A model generated the notes under the pieces. It saw only the letters and a list, made by a program, of their open reading frames with translations. It made no database searches and was not told the DNA's origin. From Propionivibrio dicarboxylicus (GTDB taxonomy: Bacteria; Pseudomonadota; Gammaproteobacteria; Burkholderiales; Rhodocyclaceae): DNA of 64,000 nt. How positions within the stretch are numbered: position 1 is the first letter of the stretch; every line of letters begins with the position of its first letter. The translations under genes and the position numbers were made by a program. The DNA lies in NCBI GenBank assembly GCA_945902805.1, contig CAMDMZ010000004.1, positions 91,154-155,153 of the forward strand, read 5' to 3'. Positions 1-8,216 of this stretch are shown in pieces.

Positions 1-663
1 GGCATTCAACAGCACGTAATCGTAGGATGACTCGAGTTGGTCCAGATAGTGACCGTATTCTTCCCTCGGTACGGCGCCAAAACGACGGCTTGCCGCGTTG
101 GCATCAAGACTGATGACCGAGCCAAACCGTAGTAGGGCTTGCCTCAGTGACGCCGTAAACGCCTGGATATCAATACGTCGATGCAGCGGCAGAATCATGA
201 CGCTGCGTGCGCCCTTGCTGCGCTGGATATGCCCGGTGGGGTTGCGTAGACGCGCAATAATCAGACGCGCGAGATTCGACGAGACTTGGGGACAGCGGGC
301 CACGAGGCGATCGATATCGTCGCGGCTGATAACACCAAGCATCGAGTCGCGCACCGCAATGATGGTCGCCGCGCGCGTCCCTCCGGAAAACAAGGACATC
401 TCGCCAACTACCTCGCCAGGCTGAGGATAAGCGACAACATTCTCCTGTCCCTCCGGCGTAGTGACGCGAACCTGCAGGCGCCCCGAAAGGAGAATATGTA
501 GCGTGTGTCCTTCGTCTCCTTGGCGATAGAGTGCCGTCCCGACTCGAGTGCGGACAAGCGGGATACTGGCCACTAGTTCGTCCATCAGGTCGGCCGCCAT
601 TTCGCCGACGAGGCGGGTCAGTGCGGCCTCTAGAATGACTCGGTATGCAGCGGAAATGGTCAT
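1..663 (-). CDS. cNMP-binding, patatin-type (NTE-like) protein, 5' part only
   Basis: The reading frame opens with ATG at 663 (an in-frame TAG lies just upstream) and runs off the left edge of the window, so only the N-terminal 221 residues are visible. Residues about 10-130 form a cyclic-nucleotide-binding (Crp-like) beta-roll, including the segment PGEVVGEMSLFSGGTRAATI typical of the phosphate-binding cassette, although the Arg/Ser positions match only loosely. The following part (RSVMILPLHRRIDIQAFTAS and a later LDQLESSYDYVLL) resembles the linker that precedes the patatin phospholipase domain in NTE-type bacterial proteins. The patatin domain itself would lie outside the window. It follows the MASE2/cyclase-like gene by 17 bp and is probably co-transcribed with it, suggesting a nucleotide-responsive lipase. 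The cNMP domain is seen; the phospholipase activity is inferred from family architecture. Confidence 0.75.
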   Translation of the reverse strand, partial: MTISAAYRVILEAALTRLVGEMAADLMDELVASIPLVRTRVGTALYRQGDEGHTLHILLSGRLQVRVTTPEGQENVVAYPQPGEVVGEMSLFSGGTRAATIIAVRDSMLGVISRDDIDRLVARCPQVSSNLARLIIARLRNPTGHIQRSKGARSVMILPLHRRIDIQAFTASLRQALLRFGSVISLDANAASRRFGAVPREEYGHYLDQLESSYDYVLLNA

Positions 664-680
664 CGACGATGGGTTCTAAA

Positions 681-1886
681 TCAATTGGTGACGTCGCTTG
701 TTTTCAGCGCATACCAAACATGGTTCTCTTCGGCCGGGCTGGGTATCGTCAAGAACGCTTCTGGTTGGCCCGATCTGCGTACAAAAGCCGCTGTCGCCAA
801 CACATTTTGAACACGCTGCAATCGTGACGTGTGCGCTCGCTCTGCCAACTCGACCAACTCGGCGACGGTAGTTCCCGCGAGGTCGACATTGAGTCGCTCT
901 AGGCAAATCATGGCGAGCGTTGTCGGGCCTGTGTGAAGAATGACCTGCAGGCGGGTGTTTTTCTGATCAGGATGGTCGTCGAGAAAAGCGAGCAGTTCTC
1001 GCGTGGCCGCTAACGCGTCTTGGGCGCCATTTATTCCCGACGAGAAACAAAGTATCCGGCCACCCAAAGTCTTTACGATTTCCAGTCCATGACGTGAAAG
1101 GATCGTGTCACAGGAGCGAAGAGTCATTGCAAGTTCCTGGGTACGGAACGCCTGCCTGTCCTGCGGCTGCAAATTGATCAGCATGAGCGCAGCGTCCGGA
1201 ATGTGCCTTGATCTCTCTTCGCTTGCCGTTCGCAGCAAATCAATCGCTGAAGGTGTCACGGCAGCGTACAACGCCTGCTCGGCCAGGATACGGACATTTT
1301 CAGCCGAGTCAGTAGTGGTTCTCAGCTGCTCGTGATGCTCGCTGAACTCCTTGATACGCTGATGGATGATATAGGCAATCGTCATCAGGTAGAGCATCAG
1401 GATGCTTCCCGCCAGCCAATCTGCTGTCGGACAAGAGGATAGCCACGTTCCCGACTGGGCGACATCCGGGACCATGGATAGCACGCCCATCATGAGGACC
1501 GGCAGACCGATAATGAGCAGGCGAAGGCCGCCCAGAATGATCCAGTTAAAAACAATAATCGACACCAGAGCAATCCCCGGAAGCAAAGGAACATTCATTG
1601 CCCCAAGGATGGCGCCCACCAGCAGCCCATCCAGCAATAGCAAGGCGTTTCCGCGCCGCTGGAGGGTGAACCGCCCAAGGATCGCATGCCCAATATGCGG
1701 ATAAATGAGGACCACCAGATACAACCAGATGCGCAATCCACCAGGCGCGTTGCAGGCAAAGTCGTGAGCTAACAGAACCGCCAGCGCCATGCCGGAGAAC
1801 AAAACCCGAGTCAGGTAGATCTTGGCGTGCAAAGGCGAGACCTGAGGAGCGTGCTCTTTGCGTCGCGGAGTGGATTCTGCGGTCAT
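681..1886 (-). CDS. MASE2 membrane sensor with degenerate class III cyclase-like domain
   Basis: 401 residues. Residues about 20-180 are a MASE2 domain with several transmembrane helices; the stretch YPHIGHAILGRFTLQRRGNA followed by a GLRLLIIGLPVLMM-type segment aligns by eye with the N-terminus of E. coli DgcC. The C-terminal part (about 225-385) is laid out like a class III adenylate/guanylate cyclase domain, with a recognisable LQVILHTGP beta strand. The catalytic residues look lost: the first metal Asp falls in LMLINLQPQD (Asn), the second in VKTLGGRIL (Gly), and the usual NxxxR element reads AELVELAER. It is therefore probably a regulatory pseudocyclase rather than an active enzyme. It sits directly upstream of the cNMP-binding/patatin gene, on the strand opposite the exopolysaccharide operon. 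Confidence 0.7.
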   Translation of the reverse strand: MTAESTPRRKEHAPQVSPLHAKIYLTRVLFSGMALAVLLAHDFACNAPGGLRIWLYLVVLIYPHIGHAILGRFTLQRRGNALLLLDGLLVGAILGAMNVPLLPGIALVSIIVFNWIILGGLRLLIIGLPVLMMGVLSMVPDVAQSGTWLSSCPTADWLAGSILMLYLMTIAYIIHQRIKEFSEHHEQLRTTTDSAENVRILAEQALYAAVTPSAIDLLRTASEERSRHIPDAALMLINLQPQDRQAFRTQELAMTLRSCDTILSRHGLEIVKTLGGRILCFSSGINGAQDALAATRELLAFLDDHPDQKNTRLQVILHTGPTTLAMICLERLNVDLAGTTVAELVELAERAHTSRLQRVQNVLATAAFVRRSGQPEAFLTIPSPAEENHVWYALKTSDVTN

Positions 1887-2223
1887 TGTCTGGATACGCC
1901 TAGCGATTCAGTGGAGGAGGCAAAGAAAAGGATACACGCCCCATCTCGGGCCAAGACTCAGGGATCGGGGCTTGTGGTTGATCCGATAACACACGAAGGA
2001 ATAGCGGCTTATTTTCAGTCTATGTAATGCTCAAACGGAGTCAATATGTTATTCTAATTGTGTATTTAAGCTCACTTTTCGGGAAAGTCCATTAAGACTT
2101 TCTCTGCTTGTTTTGGAAAGTACTGAACTTGGTCAAAGAGGAATGCCCGATTCAATGGCTCATTTGACCTCTGAACTGATCAGCATTTTTATCATTGACT
2201 CACGTTATTCTGGGGGAACGGCA
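1887..2223. promoter_or_regulatory. Divergent promoter region between signalling pair and exopolysaccharide operon
   Basis: This 337-bp interval separates the divergent MASE2 gene and the export lipoprotein gene. It is more A+T-rich than its surroundings, especially 2025-2110, as expected of promoters. An open frame does run from 2113 into the lipoprotein gene, but the signal peptide and ribosome-binding site favour a start at 2224, so the frame is treated as untranslated leader. I could not assign confident -35/-10 or -24/-12 boxes. It contains one clear inverted repeat, listed separately. Confidence 0.5.
2083..2102. promoter_or_regulatory. Inverted repeat, candidate operator upstream of the export operon
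   Basis: GAAAGTC (2083-2089) and GACTTTC (2096-2102) form a perfect 7-bp inverted repeat with a 6-nt spacer (CATTAA). A further GAAAGT half-site lies at about 2116. It lies about 120 bp before the start of the export lipoprotein gene. The spacing is that of a dimeric regulator site rather than a terminator, and no T-run follows the right arm. Confidence 0.4.
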
Positions 2224-2880
2224 ATGCTTCGAGCGTTGAAATCAGAAATTCGGCGGCGGATTTACGTGTCGCGTTCGTTTATTTTGCGGCTCTTCGTTGC
2301 CGCCTCGGCCGGCGTGCTGGTGGCCGGCTGTGCGACCAGTGATTTCCCGCCGGCCCCCGCGTCGGCCGCTTCCGGTGACTACAACTACCACATTGGTCCG
2401 GGTGATAACGTGAATATCGTGGTATGGCGCAATCCGGAGCTTTCGATGTCGGTTCCGGTTCGACCCGATGGAAAGCTTGCTGCACCCTTGATCGAGGATC
2501 TGCCGGCCATTGGCAAGGACCCGACGACATTGGCCCGTGATATCGAGAAGGCGTTGAGCAAGTTTATCCGCGACCCCGTGGTGACCGTCATCGTGACCCA
2601 GTTTGTTGGCCCGTATAGCGAGCAGATCCGGGTTGTGGGCGAAGCGGCAAAGCCGCAGGTTCTGGCCTACAAGCAAAAGATGACGCTGCTCGATGTCATG
2701 ATCGCGGTGGGCGGGATGACCGATTTCGCGGATGGCAACGGCGCGTCCATCCTGCGTGCGGCGGATGGCAACAAGCAGTACTCGGTACGTATCAAGGACC
2801 TGGTGAAGCGAGGTGATGTCGCCGCCAACGTCGAGATGAAGCCAGGCGATGTCCTGATCATTCCGCGCAGCTGGTTCTGA
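2224..2880 (+). CDS. Outer-membrane polysaccharide export lipoprotein (Wza/EpsE-like)
   Basis: 218 residues from ATG 2224, preceded by a GGGGGAA ribosome-binding site. A basic N-terminus and hydrophobic stretch end in the lipobox LVAGC, with the lipidated Cys at residue 36. The mature protein has a polysaccharide export domain (HIGPGDNVNIVVWRNPELS, then VPVRPDGKLAAPLI) and one SLBB-type beta-grasp domain (IRVVGEAAKPQVLAYKQKMT, then LLDVMIAVGGMTDFA). Proteins of this family form the outer-membrane channel through which exopolysaccharide leaves the cell. The length fits the short XrtA-linked form rather than the full-length Wza. It is the first gene of the core operon; the next start is 33 bp downstream. 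A longer reading with a start at 2113 is possible but would bury the signal peptide. Confidence 0.9.
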   Translation: MLRALKSEIRRRIYVSRSFILRLFVAASAGVLVAGCATSDFPPAPASAASGDYNYHIGPGDNVNIVVWRNPELSMSVPVRPDGKLAAPLIEDLPAIGKDPTTLARDIEKALSKFIRDPVVTVIVTQFVGPYSEQIRVVGEAAKPQVLAYKQKMTLLDVMIAVGGMTDFADGNGASILRAADGNKQYSVRIKDLVKRGDVAANVEMKPGDVLIIPRSWF

Positions 2881-2912
2881 CCGCCTGCCTAACCCACATC
2901 GTTTGGTAACAG

Positions 2913-4478
2913 ATGGAAGACTTACTACGTCAGGTTCTCTTGATTCTTCGTGCCATGTGGCTTCATCGCCGCCTGGCGGTGGGTGTGGCGTGGGTGGTCG
3001 GGATTATCGCGGGGGCCGTCGTCTTTGCGATTCCCGACAAATATCAGGCATCCGCGCGTATCTTTGTCGATACCGACTCGGTTCTCAAGCCCTTGATGAG
3101 CGGCCTGATTGTCCAGGCGAACACCGAGCAGCAAATCTCGATGTTGAGCCGCACGCTGATCAGTCGGCCTAACGTAGAGAAACTGATGCGCATGGCGGAT
3201 CTCGATCTGGAGGCCAAGTCTGCCTCGGATCGAGAGAATCTGATTGACCATGTCACCAAGACCTTCAAGATCAAGAGTGTCGGTCGTGACAATATCTACA
3301 TTCTTGAGTATCTGGACCCAAGTCCGCAGAAAGCACAGAAGGTCGTGCAGTCAATGACCACGATCTTCGTTGAGTCGGGTTTGGGCGGCAAACGTAACGA
3401 CACCGATTCTGCCCGTCGATTCCTTGACGACCAAATCGACATTTTTCGCAAGAAGCTCGAAGAAGCCGAGACCCGACTGAAAGACTTCAAGCTCAAGAAT
3501 ATTGAGATGGAACTCGACAAAGAAGGTGGCGGCGGCGGACGGATCAATGAATTGAGCACTCAACTCAGCCAAACCCGCCTCTCGCTACGAGAGGCAGAAA
3601 CGAGTCGAGATGCCATGAAGCGGCAGATTGCCGGTGAAGAACCCGTACTTCTTCCGGATATGCCGGGTACTGAATCGAGCGTTTCGATTCCGGAAATCGA
3701 CGGACGTATTGAATCGCAAAAGCGAAACCTGGACGCTCTTTTGCAACGCTTTACGGACCAACATCCCGATGTCGCCGGGGTGCGCCGTGTGATCAAAGAT
3801 CTCGAAGAGCAAAAGCGACAAGAGATTGCTATTCGCAAAAAGATTGCCGCAGCTAGTCCTGCGGTTGCATCGGTGAATGCAAATCCGGCCTATCAACAGA
3901 TGAAGGTGTCCTTGATGGAAGCCGAGGCGACGGTCGCGGCACTACGCGCGCGCGCTGCTGAACACGAGGCCCGTTATGCCAGAGCGAAGGGCAAAGTCGG
4001 TCTCATGCCAGAAGTTGAGGCGGAGTATGCCCAGTTGAATCGCGACTACGGCGTCATCAAAAAGAACTACGATGATCTGGTGCAGCGACGAGAGTCTGCG
4101 TCAATCAGTGAAGGGATGTCTGCCGTATCAGGCGTAGCCGATTTTCGTTTGATTGACCCGCCGCGCGCATCAAATCAACCGACAGCACCTAACCGGTTGT
4201 TGCTGCTTCCCATGGCGCTTCTTGCGTCCGTGGTGGCCGGATTGGCCGCCAGTTTTGTTGCGAGTCAGTTGCGGCCAACGTTTTTCGATCCACGCTCCCT
4301 GCGGGAAACGACGGGTTTGCCGTATTTAGGCAGCGTAACGCGAAAACTAACGCCAGTCTTGCGCGCACGTGAACGGCGCAGCATTGTTCGTGCCGGAATC
4401 AGTGCCGGAGCGTTGGTTGCGCTTTATGCTATTGTGATCGTAATCGTGTTCGTGCTTGCGCCGCGCGCTGTTGCCTGA
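2913..4478 (+). CDS. Polysaccharide chain-length determinant, Wzz/EpsF type
   Basis: 521 residues. Transmembrane helix 1 lies at about 20-42 (LAVGVAWVVGIIAGAVVF), a long periplasmic coiled-coil region spans about 60-420, and helix 2 lies at about 430-450 after a proline-rich segment (PPRASNQPTAPN) typical of Wzz proteins. A third hydrophobic segment closes the protein. The family sits in the inner membrane as an oligomer and sets polymer length together with the tyrosine kinase encoded 9 bp downstream. The length is that of the XrtA-system chain-length determinants, longer than O-antigen Wzz. A Gly-rich run (GGGGGR, about residue 209) interrupts the coiled coil. Confidence 0.9.
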   Translation: MEDLLRQVLLILRAMWLHRRLAVGVAWVVGIIAGAVVFAIPDKYQASARIFVDTDSVLKPLMSGLIVQANTEQQISMLSRTLISRPNVEKLMRMADLDLEAKSASDRENLIDHVTKTFKIKSVGRDNIYILEYLDPSPQKAQKVVQSMTTIFVESGLGGKRNDTDSARRFLDDQIDIFRKKLEEAETRLKDFKLKNIEMELDKEGGGGGRINELSTQLSQTRLSLREAETSRDAMKRQIAGEEPVLLPDMPGTESSVSIPEIDGRIESQKRNLDALLQRFTDQHPDVAGVRRVIKDLEEQKRQEIAIRKKIAAASPAVASVNANPAYQQMKVSLMEAEATVAALRARAAEHEARYARAKGKVGLMPEVEAEYAQLNRDYGVIKKNYDDLVQRRESASISEGMSAVSGVADFRLIDPPRASNQPTAPNRLLLLPMALLASVVAGLAASFVASQLRPTFFDPRSLRETTGLPYLGSVTRKLTPVLRARERRSIVRAGISAGALVALYAIVIVIVFVLAPRAVA

Positions 4479-4487
4479 GGAACATTC

Positions 4488-5477
4488 ATGGACCTGATCG
4501 AAAAAGCGGCGAAACGACTTGAGCAATTACGGAGCGCCGGACTGGATGTTCCCGAGATACTAGCGACACCGAATGCGCCGGAGGTCGCTGCCGTTCCCGC
4601 AGTGCAACAACCGCCGAAATTGACTGCGTCCCCGGTACGAGAAGAACGTGGATCCGTATCTGATGGCGTTCCGGGGCAAAATGTCCCATCGCAGTCGCGT
4701 CGAATCGAGCTTGACATGCTTGGCTTGGCCGCACGCGGTGTCGTAACTCCGGACGCCGGACGTTCCCTGCTCGCAGACGAAATGCGGGGAATCAAACGGC
4801 CACTGTTGAATAATGTTGCCGGTAAGTCAGCGGTACCGATCAAGGATGCCAACCTGATCATGATAACCAGCGCGGTTCCGGCCGAGGGCAAGACGCACAT
4901 CGCAGCGAACCTCGCAATGAGCATTGCCATGGAGCTTGATCACACGGTATTGTTGGTCGACGCTGACGTTGCTCGCCCCTCCCTTCCCGCATTGCTCGGC
5001 ATTGGTCGCGAAAAGGGGTTGCTGGATCTGCTAACGGATAGTTCGCTGGATCCCAGTGATGTTTTGCTTAGAACCAATATTGACAAACTCACCATCCTGC
5101 CTGCCGGTACCCAACATCCCCGGGCAACTGAACTTCTGGCCAGCGAAGGCATGAATCGCCTGCTGGCCGATCTGGCAAAGCGGTATTCGGACCGGATCAT
5201 CATTTTTGATTCGCCCCCATTGCTTGTGACCACCGAGGCGAGGGCTCTGGCGAGCCATATGGGTCAAGTCGTTCTGGTTGTAAAGGCCGAAAGCACCAGC
5301 CACGCGGAAGTAAAAGCGGCTGTAGCGGCGATTGAAGCGTGCCCCGTCAAGATGGTCGCATTGAATATGACTTCGGAGGGGGGCGTGGGTGGTTACGGCT
5401 ATGGTTATGGTTATGGCTATGGTTATGGCCATAACGCGGCAAGTAGCGAGCCTCCGCCGCCGACGGCAAGTTCCTGA
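4488..5477 (+). CDS. XrtA-linked cytoplasmic tyrosine autokinase (EpsG/CpsD-like)
   Basis: 329 residues, a stand-alone BY-kinase catalytic domain that would work with the preceding Wzz-like protein. Walker A is at about 125-137 (TSAVPAEGKTHIAANLA), Walker A' at about 155-163 (LLVDADVARPS) and Walker B at about 238-246 (IIFDSPPLL). The C-terminus carries an alternating Gly-Tyr tract (residues about 301-316), in place of the usual scattered tyrosine cluster that is autophosphorylated, followed by a Pro-rich tail. The tract is encoded by near-perfect hexamer repeats at about 5392-5430, which could vary in copy number without breaking the frame. The residues before the kinase fold (about 1-85) are low-complexity. 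The kinase assignment is firm; phosphorylation of the tract is inferred. Confidence 0.88.
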   Translation: MDLIEKAAKRLEQLRSAGLDVPEILATPNAPEVAAVPAVQQPPKLTASPVREERGSVSDGVPGQNVPSQSRRIELDMLGLAARGVVTPDAGRSLLADEMRGIKRPLLNNVAGKSAVPIKDANLIMITSAVPAEGKTHIAANLAMSIAMELDHTVLLVDADVARPSLPALLGIGREKGLLDLLTDSSLDPSDVLLRTNIDKLTILPAGTQHPRATELLASEGMNRLLADLAKRYSDRIIIFDSPPLLVTTEARALASHMGQVVLVVKAESTSHAEVKAAVAAIEACPVKMVALNMTSEGGVGGYGYGYGYGYGYGHNAASSEPPPPTASS

Positions 5478-5501
5478 GCAAATGCAGGAGAATCGCAAAC
5501 C

Positions 5502-7070
5502 GTGTTAAGAAGACCACAACTTTTCGCGCCACTTCAGCTTGCGTTGACTGTCGCGGCGAGCATGGTCGCCATCACCCCGGCCGGTGCGCAAGAAAGTACC
5601 GGTGCTGCATCGGGTCAGCCGGCGTGGCGGATTGTTCCCAGGATCAGCGTTGATGGCATCTTGACTGACAATGTCAATCCGGGTCAGGCGACGAAGACAG
5701 GCGATTTCATTACCCATTTGGCGCCGGGAGTACAACTCGATGGCAAGGGTGGGCGCGTTTCCGGTAACGCGTCACTCAGTCTGAATCAGTACATCTACTC
5801 CAAGGACAGCGGACGCAATAATCTGCAGACGACGCTGTCCGGTAAGGCGCTGGCCGAGGTTGTCGACCAGTGGCTGTTTCTCGAAGCTCAGGGCAACGTC
5901 GGCCAGCAGGCGGTATCCGCGTTCGGCAGCCCGGTGGCGTCGGGGGTAAGCAATGAACTGATCAGCAGTAATCGTACCGAAGTGCGCTCCTTTGAAGTGG
6001 CGCCTCGTATCCAGGGCCATTTTGGAACATTCGCCGACTATCAGTTGCGCTTTAGCCGCGCCGAATCGCGGTCCGATGCCGGTGCGCTAACGGGAGACGG
6101 CTCGGCAGTGAACTCATGGAACGGGCGTATCGCTGGATCGACACCACTCAGCTTCATGGGCTGGTCGCTGCTGATGAATCGGCAGGATTCATCGCGCGCA
6201 CTAACGGGCAATACCAGCATGCGCCGCTTGACTGGTGAGTTGGAGCTTCGTGTCGATCCTCAATTGAAAACCTTCCTGCGCGCAGGTAGCGAAGCGGACA
6301 ACTACACCACATTGTCGCGTAGCAGTCGAAGTACCTACGGCGCCGGTGTCGCCTGGGCGCCGACTGAACGTACGATGGTTCGAGTTCAAAGTGACAAACG
6401 TAGTTTTGGCGATGGATACAGCCTCGAACTCTCGCACCGAACCGCTCTGACCGCCTGGAAATTTGTCGATAGTCGTGATGTACAGGTTCCTGCCGCCCAA
6501 TTGTCGAAGGTGTCATCGGCGACCGCACTGGAGTTGCAAACACAGCAACTGACGTCTGCTTTCCCAGACCCGGTACAGCGCGAGCAGGAAGCCCGAGCGT
6601 TACTCTCTGCCGCAGGAATCTCTCCCGACCAGGTTTTATTGGGCAATATTCTATCCGCCCGACCGTACCTGCAACGTCGCCAGGAAGCCTCGGTCTCAAT
6701 CACCGGGGCGCTGAATACGGTCACATTTACGGCCCAACGGCAATCGAATGAACAATTGTCCGCCATCACAGGGGCCACCGACGACTTTGCGATCAGTCCG
6801 CGTATCCGTCAGTCCGGTTTTTCAGTGAATTGGGCGCACAAATTGACACCGGATTCCTCATTTACCGTGTCATCCCAACGCAACAAGACGGCAGGGGAAA
6901 CCGCTGCCCTGGAGTCACGACTCCAAAATTGGTCAGTTCTATTGACCACACGCCTGGCCCAGAAAACGTCTGCCAGTCTCGGCTTCCGTCAAACTAACAC
7001 GGATCGTGCCACCGCCGGCAACAGTTACGACGAGCAGGCGGTCACGGGTTCATTGCTCGTTTCCTTCTAG
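5502..7070 (+). CDS. XrtA-system outer-membrane beta-barrel protein (TIGR03016-like)
   Basis: 522 residues from a GTG start at 5502, with AGGAG about 12 bases upstream. A signal peptide ends near ITPAGAQE (about residue 30). The rest is a series of amphipathic strands with alternating residues, and it ends in a C-terminal aromatic residue (VTGSLLVSF), the signature of an outer-membrane barrel. Proteins of this family occur at this same place, between the tyrosine kinase and the ExeA-like ATPase, in XrtA/PEP-CTERM loci. They are presumed to help the polymer across the outer membrane. The role beyond barrel formation is not established. Confidence 0.82.
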   Translation: MLRRPQLFAPLQLALTVAASMVAITPAGAQESTGAASGQPAWRIVPRISVDGILTDNVNPGQATKTGDFITHLAPGVQLDGKGGRVSGNASLSLNQYIYSKDSGRNNLQTTLSGKALAEVVDQWLFLEAQGNVGQQAVSAFGSPVASGVSNELISSNRTEVRSFEVAPRIQGHFGTFADYQLRFSRAESRSDAGALTGDGSAVNSWNGRIAGSTPLSFMGWSLLMNRQDSSRALTGNTSMRRLTGELELRVDPQLKTFLRAGSEADNYTTLSRSSRSTYGAGVAWAPTERTMVRVQSDKRSFGDGYSLELSHRTALTAWKFVDSRDVQVPAAQLSKVSSATALELQTQQLTSAFPDPVQREQEARALLSAAGISPDQVLLGNILSARPYLQRRQEASVSITGALNTVTFTAQRQSNEQLSAITGATDDFAISPRIRQSGFSVNWAHKLTPDSSFTVSSQRNKTAGETAALESRLQNWSVLLTTRLAQKTSASLGFRQTNTDRATAGNSYDEQAVTGSLLVSF

Positions 7071-7082
7071 CAGCTCGATCTT

Positions 7083-8216
7083 ATGTACGAGTCTTACTAC
7101 GGTTTGACGACCAAACCGTTTCAGCTGAATCCCGACCCGCGCTTTTATTTCGACAGCAAACAGCATCGCCGTGCCTCGGCCTATCTTGAGTACGGTTTGC
7201 ATCAGAATGAAGGCTTCATTGTGGTTACCGGCGAAATTGGAGCCGGCAAGACCACCATTGTCCGTGGCCTGCTGGAAAGCCTGGATAACGACAAGGTCGT
7301 CGCTGCCCAACTGGTCAGCACCCAACTGGATGCCGAAGACATCCTGCGCATGGTGGCTGCCGCATTCGGCGTGCGCTTCAAAGACATGGCCAAAGCAGAT
7401 ATTCTTCTGCAACTGGAAGCTTTCCTGGTCGACATCGCCCGTCGAGGCAAGCGTTGCCTGCTGGTCGTCGATGAGGCGCAAAACCTCACCCCACGCGCTG
7501 TCGAAGAACTGCGCATGCTCTCCAATTTTCAGTTCGAGTCGCATGCACTGCTGCAAACCTTCCTGGTGGGTCAGCCCGAATTTCGCGCCATCATGCTGAG
7601 CCCACAGCTGGAGCAGCTGCGCCAGCGTGTTATTGCCGCGTGCCACATTGGACCCCTTGACGTTAGCGAAACGCGTGCCTACATCGAACATCGACTCCAG
7701 TGCGCCGGCTCCACGGGTGAGCCCCATTTCGACGACGAATCTTTCGTCAGTGTATTCAAGGCCAGTGGCGGGATTCCGCGACGGATCAACGCGATCTGCG
7801 ACCGCTTGTTATTGGCGGGCTTCCTTAGCGAAAAGAAGGATATTGGCAAGACCGATGTCGAGGAAGTGGCGGCCGAGCTTGACGACCGACTGGCAACTTC
7901 GGGAACCCGGCAAAGCATGGGTAGCGGCCTGCAATCGCCAAGCGCCATGGGCGAAGATTTCGCCGATGTCGATCTGGGCAATCTGGCCTTCGATTCGACT
8001 GTCCTCGCGGAAGCCGATCAACTCCTGACCGGCGCAAACAACCGACGTGTTGTCGATCGACTGGTTCGGCTCGAACGCAGCATGCTCCGCCTGGAACACA
8101 CTAATTCGCTGCTCCTGCGCATCATCCAAAAACTGGTTGATACGGCGCGCAGAAAGTCTGATGGTGCAGATGCCGCGACGCTAGAAGCCCCAGCCGACCC
8201 GACAGTCAGTTCATGA
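7083..8216 (+). CDS. XrtA-associated ExeA-like AAA ATPase (TIGR03015-like)
   Basis: 377 residues. The start MYESYYGLTTKPFQLNPDPR is the hallmark of ExeA/GspA-like ATPases. Walker A is at about 48-58 (TGEIGAGKTTIV), Walker B at about 124-133 (CLLVVDEAQNL), and a sensor/arginine-finger region follows (GGIPRRINAICDRLL). The region after about residue 265 is variable and ends in a predicted coiled coil (RLVRLERSMLRLEHTNSLLL). In XrtA loci this protein is called a putative secretion ATPase and its partner is unknown. Its stop overlaps the start of the deacetylase gene by 4 bp, so the two are translationally coupled. Confidence 0.88.
   Translation: MYESYYGLTTKPFQLNPDPRFYFDSKQHRRASAYLEYGLHQNEGFIVVTGEIGAGKTTIVRGLLESLDNDKVVAAQLVSTQLDAEDILRMVAAAFGVRFKDMAKADILLQLEAFLVDIARRGKRCLLVVDEAQNLTPRAVEELRMLSNFQFESHALLQTFLVGQPEFRAIMLSPQLEQLRQRVIAACHIGPLDVSETRAYIEHRLQCAGSTGEPHFDDESFVSVFKASGGIPRRINAICDRLLLAGFLSEKKDIGKTDVEEVAAELDDRLATSGTRQSMGSGLQSPSAMGEDFADVDLGNLAFDSTVLAEADQLLTGANNRRVVDRLVRLERSMLRLEHTNSLLLRIIQKLVDTARRKSDGADAATLEAPADPTVSS

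Noticed and set aside
2113..2223. Upstream extension of the export lipoprotein gene to 2113
   Set aside because: It would place 37 residues before a well-formed lipoprotein signal peptide; the start at 2224 has a good ribosome-binding site.
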